Shown: positions 34,197 to 43,582 of the stretch, piece by piece
How positions within the stretch are numbered: position 1 is the first letter of the stretch
Layout: each line of letters opens with the position of its first letter
From: JADLBR01 sp964651705
GTDB lineage: Bacteria; Verrucomicrobiota; Verrucomicrobiia; JADLBR01
Reading direction: 5' to 3'
Assembly: GCA_964651705.1 (NCBI GenBank)
Contig: CAZYWZ010000025.1
Location: 1 to 64,000, forward strand
DNA length: 64,000 nt
The notes under the pieces: generated by a model
Databases searched by the model: none
What the model was told of the DNA's origin: nothing
Seen by the model: only the letters and a program-made list of their open reading frames with translations
Program-made: the position numbers and the translations under genes

Positions 34197-37100
34197 AAAG
34201 ACAGGGCATTCTAGATCGTAGCCACGGTCGTGAGACCGTGGACGCGCACGGCCGCCGCGCGCTCCCATCCGTTGCCGGATGGACCACCCTCGCGCCGCTG
34301 CTCTGCCTCGCCGCGGCCCTCCCCGCCTCCGCCACGCAGCCCTACGCCGCCACCTTCGAACCCCGCTCCGCCCGCTTCGTCCGCGCCCTCATCCACGCCA
34401 CCAATCGCGGCCAGCCCGGTATCGACGAGTTCGAGATCTTCGGCCCCGACGGAAAAACCAATCTGGCGCTGGCCTCGCGCGGCGCCAAGGCCTCCGCCTC
34501 CTCCTGCATGCCAGGCCACGCGATCCACCGCATCCCCCACCTCAACGATGGCCAGTACGGCAACCCTCATAGCTGGATCGCCGCCGCGGCCGGCGAAGAA
34601 TGGGCGCAGATCGAACTGCCCGAATCCACTCCTATCGCCAAAGTCCTGCTCTCCCGAGATCGCGAGGGACGCTATGCGGACCGCATCCCCACCCAAGTGG
34701 ATATCCAACTCTCCGACGATGGCCAACGGTGGACGACGGTCGCCCGAATGGCGAACAAGGCGCCCGCCGCTCAGGCCAAGGCCCAGCCGCCCCCATATAA
34801 GCCGCCCACCGATTTGGCCGAGCCCATCACGCACGACGGACTCCTCCGCTACGCCTTCCTCTGCGAGAAGGCCACCTGGGAGAAGTTGGATGCGCAGGAC
34901 CACCTCTCGCCGCTGAACACCGGACAAGCGCCCGATCAGGCCCCGCAAACGTATGGCCGCTACTACGCCGCAGCAGCGGGCACGGCCCCCTCCCGGCCCG
35001 CCCTCCCCGGCGGCCCTCCCTACTGGGGCCGCATCGCAAAGCTCTCGCCCACCGAGCGCACGCTGGTCCAGATGGCCGAGATGATCGACCGCATCGAGAA
35101 AAAAGGCGTCGACGTCCAGGCCGAACGACGGCAACTCGACGGCCTGCGCCAACGACAGGCCGCGAATGACGATGCCCTCTATCTCGATGCCCGCCTCGCC
35201 AAGCGCCAACTCATGTTCCGCGACCCCGATCTCGCGGCGCTCCGCCGCATCCTGTTCGTCAAGCGCCACCCCTATCTCTCCACGCACAATTACAGCGACG
35301 TGCTGGACTCCAAATTCCTCCCCGGCGGCGGCATCTGCGTCCTCGACATCCCGCGCCCCGCGGGCCGCCTGGAACCCGGACGCGCGAAACTCACCACCCT
35401 CTTCGACGCCACCGGCGGCATCGCCCGCGACCCCATGGCAGACTTCGATGCGAATAGGATCTATTTCGCATTCCGCCCGGACAAGGGACCCACCGAAGAC
35501 GCGCAGCCATACTGGCATCTCTGGGTCGCCAATGCCGATGGCACCGGCGCCCGGCAGTTGACCGACGGCCCTTTCCACGACTACTACCCGTGCCCCCTGC
35601 CGGACGGCGGACTCACTTTCATCTCCACCCGCTGCCGGGCCCGCTTCCTCTGCTGGCGACCGCAGGCCTTCGTGCTCTTCCGCATGGATGGCGAGGACAT
35701 CCGCCCACTCTCCTTCGCGAACCTCTCGGAATGGACCCCCGCCACCATGCGCGATGGCCGCATCCTGTGGACAAGATCCGAATACGTCGACAAGGGCGCC
35801 GACTTCGGCCACACGCTCTGGGCCATCCGCCCCGACGGCACGCACCCCGAACTCATCTTCGGCAACAACACCCCCAATTGTTACATCAACGGCCACGAGG
35901 TCCCCGGCACCCGCGAGCTCCTCTGCACGATATTCTCGCACGGCGGCGACCACAACGGCCCGCTCGGCCTCATCGATCTCGCCAAGGCCAAAGGCCCCTC
36001 CGACCCGGAAGCGATCACGAACATCACCCCCGATACCCGACCACACTATAATATGAGCTGGCCCCGCCAGGAATGCTGGCGAGATCCCGTCCCCCTCACC
36101 CGCGATTTCTTCCTCGCCAGCCACGCCCCCGCCGACCGTTTCGGCCTATACCTCGTCGATCGCTACGGCAACCGCGAACTCCTCTACCTCGACCCCGCCA
36201 TCGGCAGCATGTCCCCTTCCCCGCTCCTCCCCAGGGCGCGCCCCCCCGCCCTCGATCGTCCCGCGCTAGCGGCATCCAATAGCAGTGAGGCAGACATTCC
36301 TGTCTGCCAACCCGCACCCACCGCCCATGCCGCAGGCAGAGATGCCTGCGCCACGACAACGGCGCCCCTTTCCCCGGACAGTCCGCTCTCCCGCGCCGAG
36401 CTTGGTCAATTCTTCGTCGCCGATATCTATCGGGGACTCGAGCCCGCCGTCCCCCGCGGCGCCGTCAAGTTCCTCCGCGTCTGCCAGGAGGTCCGCGCCG
36501 ACCTCATCCAGATGCCCGATGGCTCCTATCAGGCCGACCACCAGCAGTTCCAAGACTGGTACGCCACGCCCATCCACAAAGTGAAGGGCCCCAACGGATG
36601 GCCCTCCTACGTCGCCAAGGCCTCCCTCGGCATCGTCCCCGTCGAATCCGACGGCTCCGCCAGCTTCCATGCTCCCGCGGGCAAGGTCCTGTATTTCCAG
36701 GCCCTGGATCAGGACCTCAACGAACTCCAGCGCATGCGCAGCGTGATCCAACTCCAGCCCGGCGAACGGCGCGGCTGCGTCGGCTGCCACGAGCATCGCC
36801 ACTCCGCGCCGCCCCTCCACACCACCCTTGCCTCGCGCCGCGCCCCCAGCCGCCTCGAACCTCCCCCCTGGGGCGACGTCCCCTTCGCCTACGAGCGCGA
36901 TGTCCAGCCCGTCTGGGATAGGCATTGCGTCTCCTGCCACGGCGACCAGAGGGCCGACGGCGGTGTCAACCTCGCCACCACCCTGGACAAGGACCTCATC
37001 CCCGCCTCATACCGCGCGCTCATCGAGGGCGCCCACGTCCACTATTTCGACATGACCTATAAGCTCCGGCACGACAAGGCCGAGCCCGGCACCTTCGGTA

Positions 37101-37270
37101 CCATCAAGAGCAAACTCACCAAATTCCTCGAACCCTCCCACTACGATGTCCGCCTCGCCCCCGACGAGATGCACGCGGTCAAATGCTGGATCGACCTCAA
37201 TTGCCCCCTGTGGCCCGACTACCAGTTCCGCCCGGAGCGCGCGCCGCTCGCCGCAAATGACAAACCATGA
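34193..37270 (+). CDS. HzsA-like secreted diheme beta-propeller protein 4, with F5/8C-like domain
   Basis: A 1025-residue exported protein. The signal hydrophobic core (LAPLLCLAAALPASA) is preceded by an unusually long n-region, part of which is a palindromic repeat. Residues about 50-185 look like a discoidin (F5/8C) lectin domain (GQPGIDEFEIFGPDGKTNLA). Propeller motifs (GTGARQLTDGPFHDYYPCPL) lie around 335-690. Hemes: CVGCH at 862 and CVSCH at 912. Between the propeller and the heme part, a second repeat adds roughly 35 residues missing from the paralogues. Overlaps protein 3 by 4 bp; last gene of the run, convergent with the CotH gene 11 bp away. Confidence 0.78.
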   Translation: MKRQGILDRSHGRETVDAHGRRALPSVAGWTTLAPLLCLAAALPASATQPYAATFEPRSARFVRALIHATNRGQPGIDEFEIFGPDGKTNLALASRGAKASASSCMPGHAIHRIPHLNDGQYGNPHSWIAAAAGEEWAQIELPESTPIAKVLLSRDREGRYADRIPTQVDIQLSDDGQRWTTVARMANKAPAAQAKAQPPPYKPPTDLAEPITHDGLLRYAFLCEKATWEKLDAQDHLSPLNTGQAPDQAPQTYGRYYAAAAGTAPSRPALPGGPPYWGRIAKLSPTERTLVQMAEMIDRIEKKGVDVQAERRQLDGLRQRQAANDDALYLDARLAKRQLMFRDPDLAALRRILFVKRHPYLSTHNYSDVLDSKFLPGGGICVLDIPRPAGRLEPGRAKLTTLFDATGGIARDPMADFDANRIYFAFRPDKGPTEDAQPYWHLWVANADGTGARQLTDGPFHDYYPCPLPDGGLTFISTRCRARFLCWRPQAFVLFRMDGEDIRPLSFANLSEWTPATMRDGRILWTRSEYVDKGADFGHTLWAIRPDGTHPELIFGNNTPNCYINGHEVPGTRELLCTIFSHGGDHNGPLGLIDLAKAKGPSDPEAITNITPDTRPHYNMSWPRQECWRDPVPLTRDFFLASHAPADRFGLYLVDRYGNRELLYLDPAIGSMSPSPLLPRARPPALDRPALAASNSSEADIPVCQPAPTAHAAGRDACATTTAPLSPDSPLSRAELGQFFVADIYRGLEPAVPRGAVKFLRVCQEVRADLIQMPDGSYQADHQQFQDWYATPIHKVKGPNGWPSYVAKASLGIVPVESDGSASFHAPAGKVLYFQALDQDLNELQRMRSVIQLQPGERRGCVGCHEHRHSAPPLHTTLASRRAPSRLEPPPWGDVPFAYERDVQPVWDRHCVSCHGDQRADGGVNLATTLDKDLIPASYRALIEGAHVHYFDMTYKLRHDKAEPGTFGTIKSKLTKFLEPSHYDVRLAPDEMHAVKCWIDLNCPLWPDYQFRPERAPLAANDKP
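34220..34247. repeat. GTAGCCACGGTCGT palindrome, copy 1 (inside CDS)
   Basis: A 28-bp element, GTAGCCACGGTCGTGAGACC and continuing to GTGGACGC. The copy at 63449-63476 is its reverse complement with one loop difference. Here it is read in frame as SHGRETVDAH in the n-region of the HzsA-like 4 signal peptide. Confidence 0.85.
36289..36349. repeat. Double palindrome inside HzsA-like 4 coding sequence
   Basis: Two hairpins in one element: GGCAGACA-TTCC-TGTCTGCC at 36289-36308 and GCAGGCA-GAGA-TGCCTGC at 36332-36349. They encode EADIPVC and AAGRDACAT in frame. The paralogues have only 19-23 residues at this linker, against about 58 here, which fits an insertion of ~105-117 bp. Confidence 0.85.
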
Positions 37271-37281
37271 CCCCGGATGAG

Positions 37282-40200
37282 TCACTCCTGGAAGGTCAAT
37301 CGCAGGCGCAGGAAACGGCGCGGCCCGCCATCGGACGACGTCTCCCGTAGGGTCACGGCCTCACGATCCCCAGCCAAGGGCGAGATCGCGTGCTCCACCG
37401 CGCCGACCGCATCCCACGACCCCGCCCCCAGGTCCGGTCTCGCCAGCAGATCGCATGTCAGGTCCAGTGCCCTCGAGGCGCGATTGAAACGCAGGCCCGG
37501 GTAGCGCCACCCTCCGGTATCCGTCCACGCGAAACTTGCGGATGCCATGTCCCACACCCAGGGATCGCACCCCAGGCCGTACTCCGCCCAATTCGGTCGC
37601 CCGTCCCCATCCGGATCCGCGTGCGGCCCTCCGACGAGCGGATCCTCCCGCTGGCTTTCGCTAAAATGAAAATTATCCCAACCGTAATACGCCTGCGCCC
37701 AATGCGCATCGCTCGTCCCAGGGCTCCCCAACTCCCCGCCGCTGATCGCCCACTTCACCGCATTGCCAAAGGCGTCGTGCGCGGTCCCGGTGTCGCGAAG
37801 CACGAGCGACCGCCCCGACCCATCCGTCGCCGGATACCAGCCGTCCTTGTACTCGAAGTCCAAAATGTTCTCCCCCGAAACGTCCGTCAGCTCAAGCCGC
37901 TCTCCCCCGTTGTCCAACTGACCCCAGTACGGCCCCAGCACGGGGACACCGACGGACGGGTAACGCAGCGCAAATGCCACCAGGTGCTTCGCCAGAATCA
38001 GCCGCTGCCCCGCCCCCAGGACCACATCCGGAAAGGTGTACTCGATCCCCTGAGAAAAATAGGCGCCCGCCAGCGCCAGATCGCCCCCGCCGGTGTTCAT
38101 CAGCTCGATGTACTCGAAATCGTCATCCTTCACGCCAACGATCGTGGCCGCCTCCCCCGCCGTGGGATCCGCCGGATGATATTGGAGCTCCGTCACCCGA
38201 AGCCAGCGCTGCGTCGGCACCGGCTCGCCAGAATACGAATACTCCGCGATCCGCATGCCCGAATCATCCCACAAGGAAAGACCCCCGCCCCGCGCCGAGA
38301 GCTGCCCGCGATAGTCCCCCTGGACGAATCGGCGCTGCCCGCCCGTCGGCCCGGATACCCGCGCCCGAAACGCCCCGGCGTCCTTCACCACATGCAGGAG
38401 CCCCTGATAGAATGAGGCGGGCGTCCCGGCGCCGGCCGGGATCACGGTTCCGGGTTCCAGCACGTGCTCGATCTCCCCGTCGATCCGCCACCCGGACACG
38501 TCCACCGCCGAGGACGTCGTATTCCGGAGGATCACGTACTCGTGCGCCTGGGTCCCGCTCTCGGGATTGAAATCGACCGAGTCGAAAATCACCATCCCCG
38601 GGGCGTTGGCCTGCGGCGCGTCCGGCAACGGGACGCCCTGGAACAAGGGGCGGCCCACGCCCGTGTTGAACAGGAACGATCGCCTCGGGCCGAGATAGTC
38701 GCCGATGACGCGCTCGATCTCCTCCCGCGGCCGGTTCGCGACAAAATTGGTGTGGAATCCCCACCTCGCCGCGTCCAGGTCGCCATCCGTCCAGGGCGAG
38801 GGATCCGCAGGATCCGGATCGATGGCGGCCCCGATGCGCCGCATCTCCGTCTCAAGGATCCCATCGGTCGTCCCAGGCGGCTGCAGCAGCGAATCCATCA
38901 GGTTGCGCATCCGCCGCACGAACATCTGCCGCATCTCCGGGGACTCCCGGATCACCGCGTAGAACCGATTGTAGCCGCGATCCAGCGCGTTGTTGGAGAT
39001 CAGGTCGTCGTCGAAATACCTCTCCGTCGCGTTGAAATTGTGCCCCTGCGAGAGGTCCACGTCCCAGATGATGGGCCGCCACTCGCGGCTCCCCTCGCTG
39101 TCCCGGTAGAGATAGTAGTTCTTGTGCCCGTGGTCGCCATCGCTGTTCAGCGACCGCACGGCCAGATAGTTGATTGTCGCCGGAATATCGAAATTGTCAT
39201 AGGCGTAACTCTGGCGGTTGGTCAGCGGCAGCGCCGTGTCCAGCGCGTCGTAGAGGGACTGGAGATCCGAGTTGTCCTCGTCCTTGCGGGTCTTCTTCTC
39301 GACGCTCGTCACGAAATTCGTCGAGTAGATCTTGTACAGCGCCCCCTCCGGATCGAGCCCGTTGCGCTCCAGCATCCTGTCGTCGCCGTCCTCCACCATG
39401 TCCAGCACGCCGTGGAAGACGCCGTTCAGGTGCACGCGCGCGGGAAAGGCGAAATGGTAAGGCGTCTCCGCCACCATCCCGACCCAGTGGGAGAGCGTGT
39501 TCCTCGCCTTCGTCTTGTCCGCATAGTTCGTCAGCAGGTTGACATCCTTCAGGCGCCTCTCCCCCTCCTCCCAGAAGAACCGGTGATTCGTGTTGAAGTC
39601 GAAATCGTAGCTCTTCTTCGGGAAACCGGAGGTCGATTGCCCGTGGATCTCGTGCCCGATGTTGTCGTAGAATCGATCCAGGTAGTAACACGATCCGCGG
39701 AATGCCGCCAGCGTCGGGCCGTTCGTGGGGGATCCCTCCACGAACCAGAGCAAGACGGGGAGTTGGCTCGTGGCGGTGGATGGGTCGAGCGCGACCGTCC
39801 CAAAGTACTCCGGGGAATCCGTCGCGCGGGCGAATGCCGGCAACCGCGTGATCTCACCCTCGTCATCTTCTGCCTCGAATCGCCATCGGAACATCTCGCC
39901 CGGCCCCGGGCCGATGGTCGCCAGGGCCGCCGAGTAGACCCCGTCCCCCGCGACGGCATCCGGCAGCAGCCCGTCATCCTTCAGCAGGACGGGCCCGGCC
40001 TCCGCGTCCCACATCCTCCGGGTGTACGCCCGCACCTCCGCCACCGGATCCTTCGTCTCGATCACCCGCACCGTCACCGCCAATGGAGGACTCGACGCGT
40101 CGCCCGAGGGGCGCGGCACATCCGGATCCTCGGGAGTCGCATCGAACAGCAGCGGCCCGGCCGTGGGCTCCCCATTCGGTTCCCCGGGCGTGGGTTCCGC

Positions 40201-41340
40201 CAGGTATCCGATCGCGCTGGGCGCCTCGCCCCCCACGGCCACGATCTCGGGCAAGAGCAGAAAATCCGAGCTGCCCAGGGTCACGTTCAGCCCTTGCACC
40301 GCCAGGAGATTCGTGCCGGCGACCACGACGCTGTCGGAGATGGCATGCTCCGTCCAGCTATTGACGATCGCCTCGTCGAGCGCGACGTCGGCCCTCGTGT
40401 TGTAGGCCATCGCGTTGGTGCAGTTGGCGCGCCCCACCTCCACCCCGTTCACGAACGCCACGAACCCGTCCTCGTACTTCATGCGCAGCACGAGCGACTG
40501 GAACCCGTTGGTCGAAGACAGCACGAATGTCTTCCGGAAGCAGAGCGACGTGTTCGTGTGCTGCAGCGCACCGCGGCAATCCCCCGGCGGGGAACCCCCA
40601 ACCCACGGGGCGAACCCGCCCGTCGTGTCGTATCCGATCCCCGTCGCCGCGGCAGTCCATGAGGCGTCACTGTACCCCGGGCTCACGTTCCACCCGCCTG
40701 CCTGCCCGTGGCCCATGCCCCCCGCGCCGTAGGCCGTCCCAAAGTACACCGCGTCGCCCTCCGCCGCCGAGAGCACCCGGTATCGCCCCACATCGCCAGA
40801 CGCCACGAGGTTCGTCTGGACACCGGCAAACGACCTCCCATAGGACACGTCCGGGGGCAGCGCAGGAAAACCCGGCGACAGTTCGTCGACGAGCACCGGC
40901 AGGCCATTGGTCGGATCCGGGCGGTAGAGCCCCAGATACTCGCCCCCCTTCGCGAGACTGAAACTCGTGTGCAGCGGTTCCGCCGGATTGACCCGATTCT
41001 TCCCAGAAGCCCAGACAAATAGCATCCCCTTGGCCGGCACCGTCACATCCGGCAACCGCCACTGGGTCTTGTTGCTGGACTTGTCCGTCAGCCACCAACC
41101 ACCCAGATTGACCGCCTCGTCCCCCGAGTTGTAAAGCTCCAGCCAGTCCTGGCGATCCCCGTCCTCGTCCTCGATGCCGGCCTCGTTGTCGGCCAGCACC
41201 TCCGATATGCGGATCTCAGCACCCGCCACCGGCGAAAATATGAAGCGTGCCAGCACCAGCGCCGCCGCGGCGCGGCGAAAAAACTGCCCGCCCCCGGACA
41301 AGTTCCGATTAGTCCGCCGCAACCGCATGGCCAGGCCCAT
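37282..41340 (-). CDS. CotH-kinase and lamin-tail-domain surface protein
   Basis: A 1352-residue exported protein. Signal RRAAAALVLARFIFSPVAG. An LTD (lamin-tail) domain is at about 40-145 (EIRISEVLADNEAGIEDEDG), and two more LTD-like stretches follow in the C-terminal third, one with WLRVTELQYHPADPTAG. The centre is a CotH kinase-like domain: EIHGQSTSGFPKKSYDFDFN and the metal-site IIWDVDLSQGHNF. CotH homologues phosphorylate secreted proteins; whether this one does is unknown. There is no anchor such as LPXTG or PEP-CTERM visible. The longest ATG start is used; another lies 12 bp inside. Transcribed against the HzsA-like operon. Confidence 0.85.
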   Translation of the reverse strand: MGLAMRLRRTNRNLSGGGQFFRRAAAALVLARFIFSPVAGAEIRISEVLADNEAGIEDEDGDRQDWLELYNSGDEAVNLGGWWLTDKSSNKTQWRLPDVTVPAKGMLFVWASGKNRVNPAEPLHTSFSLAKGGEYLGLYRPDPTNGLPVLVDELSPGFPALPPDVSYGRSFAGVQTNLVASGDVGRYRVLSAAEGDAVYFGTAYGAGGMGHGQAGGWNVSPGYSDASWTAAATGIGYDTTGGFAPWVGGSPPGDCRGALQHTNTSLCFRKTFVLSSTNGFQSLVLRMKYEDGFVAFVNGVEVGRANCTNAMAYNTRADVALDEAIVNSWTEHAISDSVVVAGTNLLAVQGLNVTLGSSDFLLLPEIVAVGGEAPSAIGYLAEPTPGEPNGEPTAGPLLFDATPEDPDVPRPSGDASSPPLAVTVRVIETKDPVAEVRAYTRRMWDAEAGPVLLKDDGLLPDAVAGDGVYSAALATIGPGPGEMFRWRFEAEDDEGEITRLPAFARATDSPEYFGTVALDPSTATSQLPVLLWFVEGSPTNGPTLAAFRGSCYYLDRFYDNIGHEIHGQSTSGFPKKSYDFDFNTNHRFFWEEGERRLKDVNLLTNYADKTKARNTLSHWVGMVAETPYHFAFPARVHLNGVFHGVLDMVEDGDDRMLERNGLDPEGALYKIYSTNFVTSVEKKTRKDEDNSDLQSLYDALDTALPLTNRQSYAYDNFDIPATINYLAVRSLNSDGDHGHKNYYLYRDSEGSREWRPIIWDVDLSQGHNFNATERYFDDDLISNNALDRGYNRFYAVIRESPEMRQMFVRRMRNLMDSLLQPPGTTDGILETEMRRIGAAIDPDPADPSPWTDGDLDAARWGFHTNFVANRPREEIERVIGDYLGPRRSFLFNTGVGRPLFQGVPLPDAPQANAPGMVIFDSVDFNPESGTQAHEYVILRNTTSSAVDVSGWRIDGEIEHVLEPGTVIPAGAGTPASFYQGLLHVVKDAGAFRARVSGPTGGQRRFVQGDYRGQLSARGGGLSLWDDSGMRIAEYSYSGEPVPTQRWLRVTELQYHPADPTAGEAATIVGVKDDDFEYIELMNTGGGDLALAGAYFSQGIEYTFPDVVLGAGQRLILAKHLVAFALRYPSVGVPVLGPYWGQLDNGGERLELTDVSGENILDFEYKDGWYPATDGSGRSLVLRDTGTAHDAFGNAVKWAISGGELGSPGTSDAHWAQAYYGWDNFHFSESQREDPLVGGPHADPDGDGRPNWAEYGLGCDPWVWDMASASFAWTDTGGWRYPGLRFNRASRALDLTCDLLARPDLGAGSWDAVGAVEHAISPLAGDREAVTLRETSSDGGPRRFLRLRLTFQE

Positions 41341-41504
41341 GATTAGGGCAGTTTATCCGGCGCGGGCCGCGAAGTCGAGAACCCTCAGACCCTAAGGCAT
41401 CGAAGGAAGGAGAATCCCGCCGCCGCCACCGGCGATTCAGGACCAGCTCTTACGCGAGGATTTGGGGTGACATGCGCCGCGCGAACCCCAATATTTTGCA
41501 TCCC

Positions 41505-43466
41505 ATGCGAATCCGAAGCCTATTCCCCCTGCTGTCCTGCACCCTCCTTGGCGCTTCCGAGGCCGCCCCGCCCAATCCCAACGTCGTCCTCTTCCTGGTG
41601 GATGACATGGGATGGATGGATAGCACCCCGTACGGTTCCAAGTACTACGAGACGCCGCACATGGAGCGCTTCGCCAAGCAGGCCATGCGGTTCACGGACG
41701 CGTACGCCCTGCCCCTGTGCTCGCCGACGCGCGCCTCGATCCTCTCGGGCCAATACACCTCCCGCCACCGGGTCACCAGCGCCTCCGGCCACCAGCCGCC
41801 GCAGGCCCCCGGGGCCTCGCTCTATCCCGAGAAGACCGCACCAAATCGCCCGCTGATCTATGCCGAGAGCAAAAACTATCTCGACCCGGAGATCGTCACG
41901 ATCGCCGAGGTGCTTCGCGGCGCGGGATATCGCACGGCGCACATCGGCAAGTGGCACCTCGGGCTGACCGAACCCCACTGGCCCGAGCGGCAGGGCTTCG
42001 ACGTCGCGTTCCACTGCCACCCCGACCCCGGGCCCCCGGGGGAGTATTTCTCCCCCTACGGCGTCCTGCCCCCCGGTTCCGACCGGCCCAAGGACAAGAC
42101 TCAGAAGTACATCGTCGGCACCATCACCGACGGCCCGCCCGGTGAATACATCACCGACCGCATCACCGACGAAGCGGTCAAGTTCATCGAGGCCAATAAG
42201 GATAAGCCTTTCTATCTGAACCTGTGGCAATACGGCGTCCACGGCCCATGGGGCCATAAAGAGGCCTACACCGCCGAGTTCGCGAAAAAATCCGATCCCC
42301 GTGGACTTCAGGGCAACCCCATCATGGCCTCGATGCTCAAGAGCGTCGACGAGAGCCTCGGCCGCGTGCTCGACAAGCTCGATGATCTCGGGCTCGCGGA
42401 TAACACCCTGTTCATCTTCTACTCCGACAACGGCGGCAACGTCCACAGCAACCGGGGCGACGACCCCAAACTCGCGAAGGTGAAGCCGGGGCACCCGAGC
42501 TACGACCGCGTGCAGGACTGGCGCAAGTGGGCGGGCGACAGACCGCCGACCGACAATACCCCCCTCCGTGAGGGCAAGGGCCGCATCTACGAGGGCGGCC
42601 AGCGCGTGCCACTCATGGTCCGCTGGCCCGGCAAGATCCAGCCCGGCTCCACCACGGGCGCGGTCGTCGGCCCCATCGACCTCTACCCCACGATCCTCCA
42701 GGCACTGAACATCGAGAAACCCGCCAGCCACATCCTCGATGGCGAGTCCTTCCTACCCGTGCTCACAGGAAAAGGCGCCCTGAAACGCGATGCCTACTTC
42801 ACCTGGTTCCCGCACCTGATCCCCGCTGTCTCCGCGCGCCAGGGCGACTGGAAACTCATCCGCCGCTTCGAGTCGCATCACGAATACCCCGAGGTCCGCG
42901 AACTCTACAACCTGAAGGACGACATCGGCGAGACGAAGAACCTCGCCAAGGAGATGCCGGACAAGGTGAAGGCCATGGACGCCCTCATCGACCAGTTCGT
43001 CAAAGACACCGGGGCGCTCTACCCGAAACCCAACCCGGGCTTCAAGGCACCCGACCCCGCGGAAGGCCTCGTCCCGAAATTCTGCACGATTGCCTTCGGC
43101 GATGGGATGCTGCGCGTCAAGGCCGATGGCAAAGCCCCCTTCCTCGGAACAACGCAGGTCAGGGGCACCGGGCCGCTCACCCTCAGACTCAGGGCGCGCT
43201 CCGGCGCCGGGGGCCAGGGCAAAGTGCAATGGGTCACGACCGAGCAGAGCGATTTTCCCAAAGAGGGACAGGTCGTGCCTTTCACGCTACCCCCCGGCAG
43301 CGATTGGCAGGATGTGACGCTCCCCGTCCCCCTCGAAGGACAGGCCAGGATCATCCGCCTCTACCTCCCCGCAGACAAGGCGCCCGTCGAGGTCGAATCG
43401 ATCGAATGGCTGTCCGCGAAAGACGGAAAGGTCGCGCGCTCCTGGCGGTTCGATTCGAGCAAATGA
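41505..43466 (+). CDS. Secreted sulfatase 1 with C-terminal beta-sandwich
   Basis: A 653-residue type I sulfatase. Signal peptide MRIRSLFPLLSCTLLGASEA. Metal-binding Asp pair in FLVDDMGWM; the formylglycine site is CSPTRASILSG, with the Cys at residue 72; the HIGKWHLGL motif follows. The core ends near 500. The last ~130 residues (PLTLRLRARSGAGGQGKVQW) are a beta-rich domain also present in sulfatase 2 and absent from the other two here. The Cys must be matured to formylglycine by FGE or anSME, neither of which is in the window. An ATG at 41472 would add 11 residues. It is 116 bp upstream of sulfatase 2. Confidence 0.9.
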   Translation: MRIRSLFPLLSCTLLGASEAAPPNPNVVLFLVDDMGWMDSTPYGSKYYETPHMERFAKQAMRFTDAYALPLCSPTRASILSGQYTSRHRVTSASGHQPPQAPGASLYPEKTAPNRPLIYAESKNYLDPEIVTIAEVLRGAGYRTAHIGKWHLGLTEPHWPERQGFDVAFHCHPDPGPPGEYFSPYGVLPPGSDRPKDKTQKYIVGTITDGPPGEYITDRITDEAVKFIEANKDKPFYLNLWQYGVHGPWGHKEAYTAEFAKKSDPRGLQGNPIMASMLKSVDESLGRVLDKLDDLGLADNTLFIFYSDNGGNVHSNRGDDPKLAKVKPGHPSYDRVQDWRKWAGDRPPTDNTPLREGKGRIYEGGQRVPLMVRWPGKIQPGSTTGAVVGPIDLYPTILQALNIEKPASHILDGESFLPVLTGKGALKRDAYFTWFPHLIPAVSARQGDWKLIRRFESHHEYPEVRELYNLKDDIGETKNLAKEMPDKVKAMDALIDQFVKDTGALYPKPNPGFKAPDPAEGLVPKFCTIAFGDGMLRVKADGKAPFLGTTQVRGTGPLTLRLRARSGAGGQGKVQWVTTEQSDFPKEGQVVPFTLPPGSDWQDVTLPVPLEGQARIIRLYLPADKAPVEVESIEWLSAKDGKVARSWRFDSSK

Positions 43467-43495
43467 GGGGACCCAAGAACATTTCGGCCCAAGGT

Positions 43496-43560
43496 CTTTG
43501 GAGTGCGGCGGCAGAGCGCCGCGCCGACGCCGCTTTCTCGGCCGGCGGAGCCGGGACCTG
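43496..43560. repeat. 65-bp dispersed repeat, TGCGGYGGCAGAGCGC family, copy 2
   Basis: CTTTGGAGTGCGGCGGCAGA and onward matches 2396-2460 over the full length with scattered substitutions, in the same orientation. It sits 22 bp before the start of sulfatase 2. Confidence 0.7.
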
Positions 43561-43582
43561 GGCCGCGTTCGCACCATACACC

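Noticed and set aside
20084..37270. Hydrazine synthase/anammox metabolism
   Set aside because: Only the alpha-subunit-like family is present. There are no beta or gamma subunit genes, no hydrazine dehydrogenase, and the neighbours are sugar-acid enzymes.
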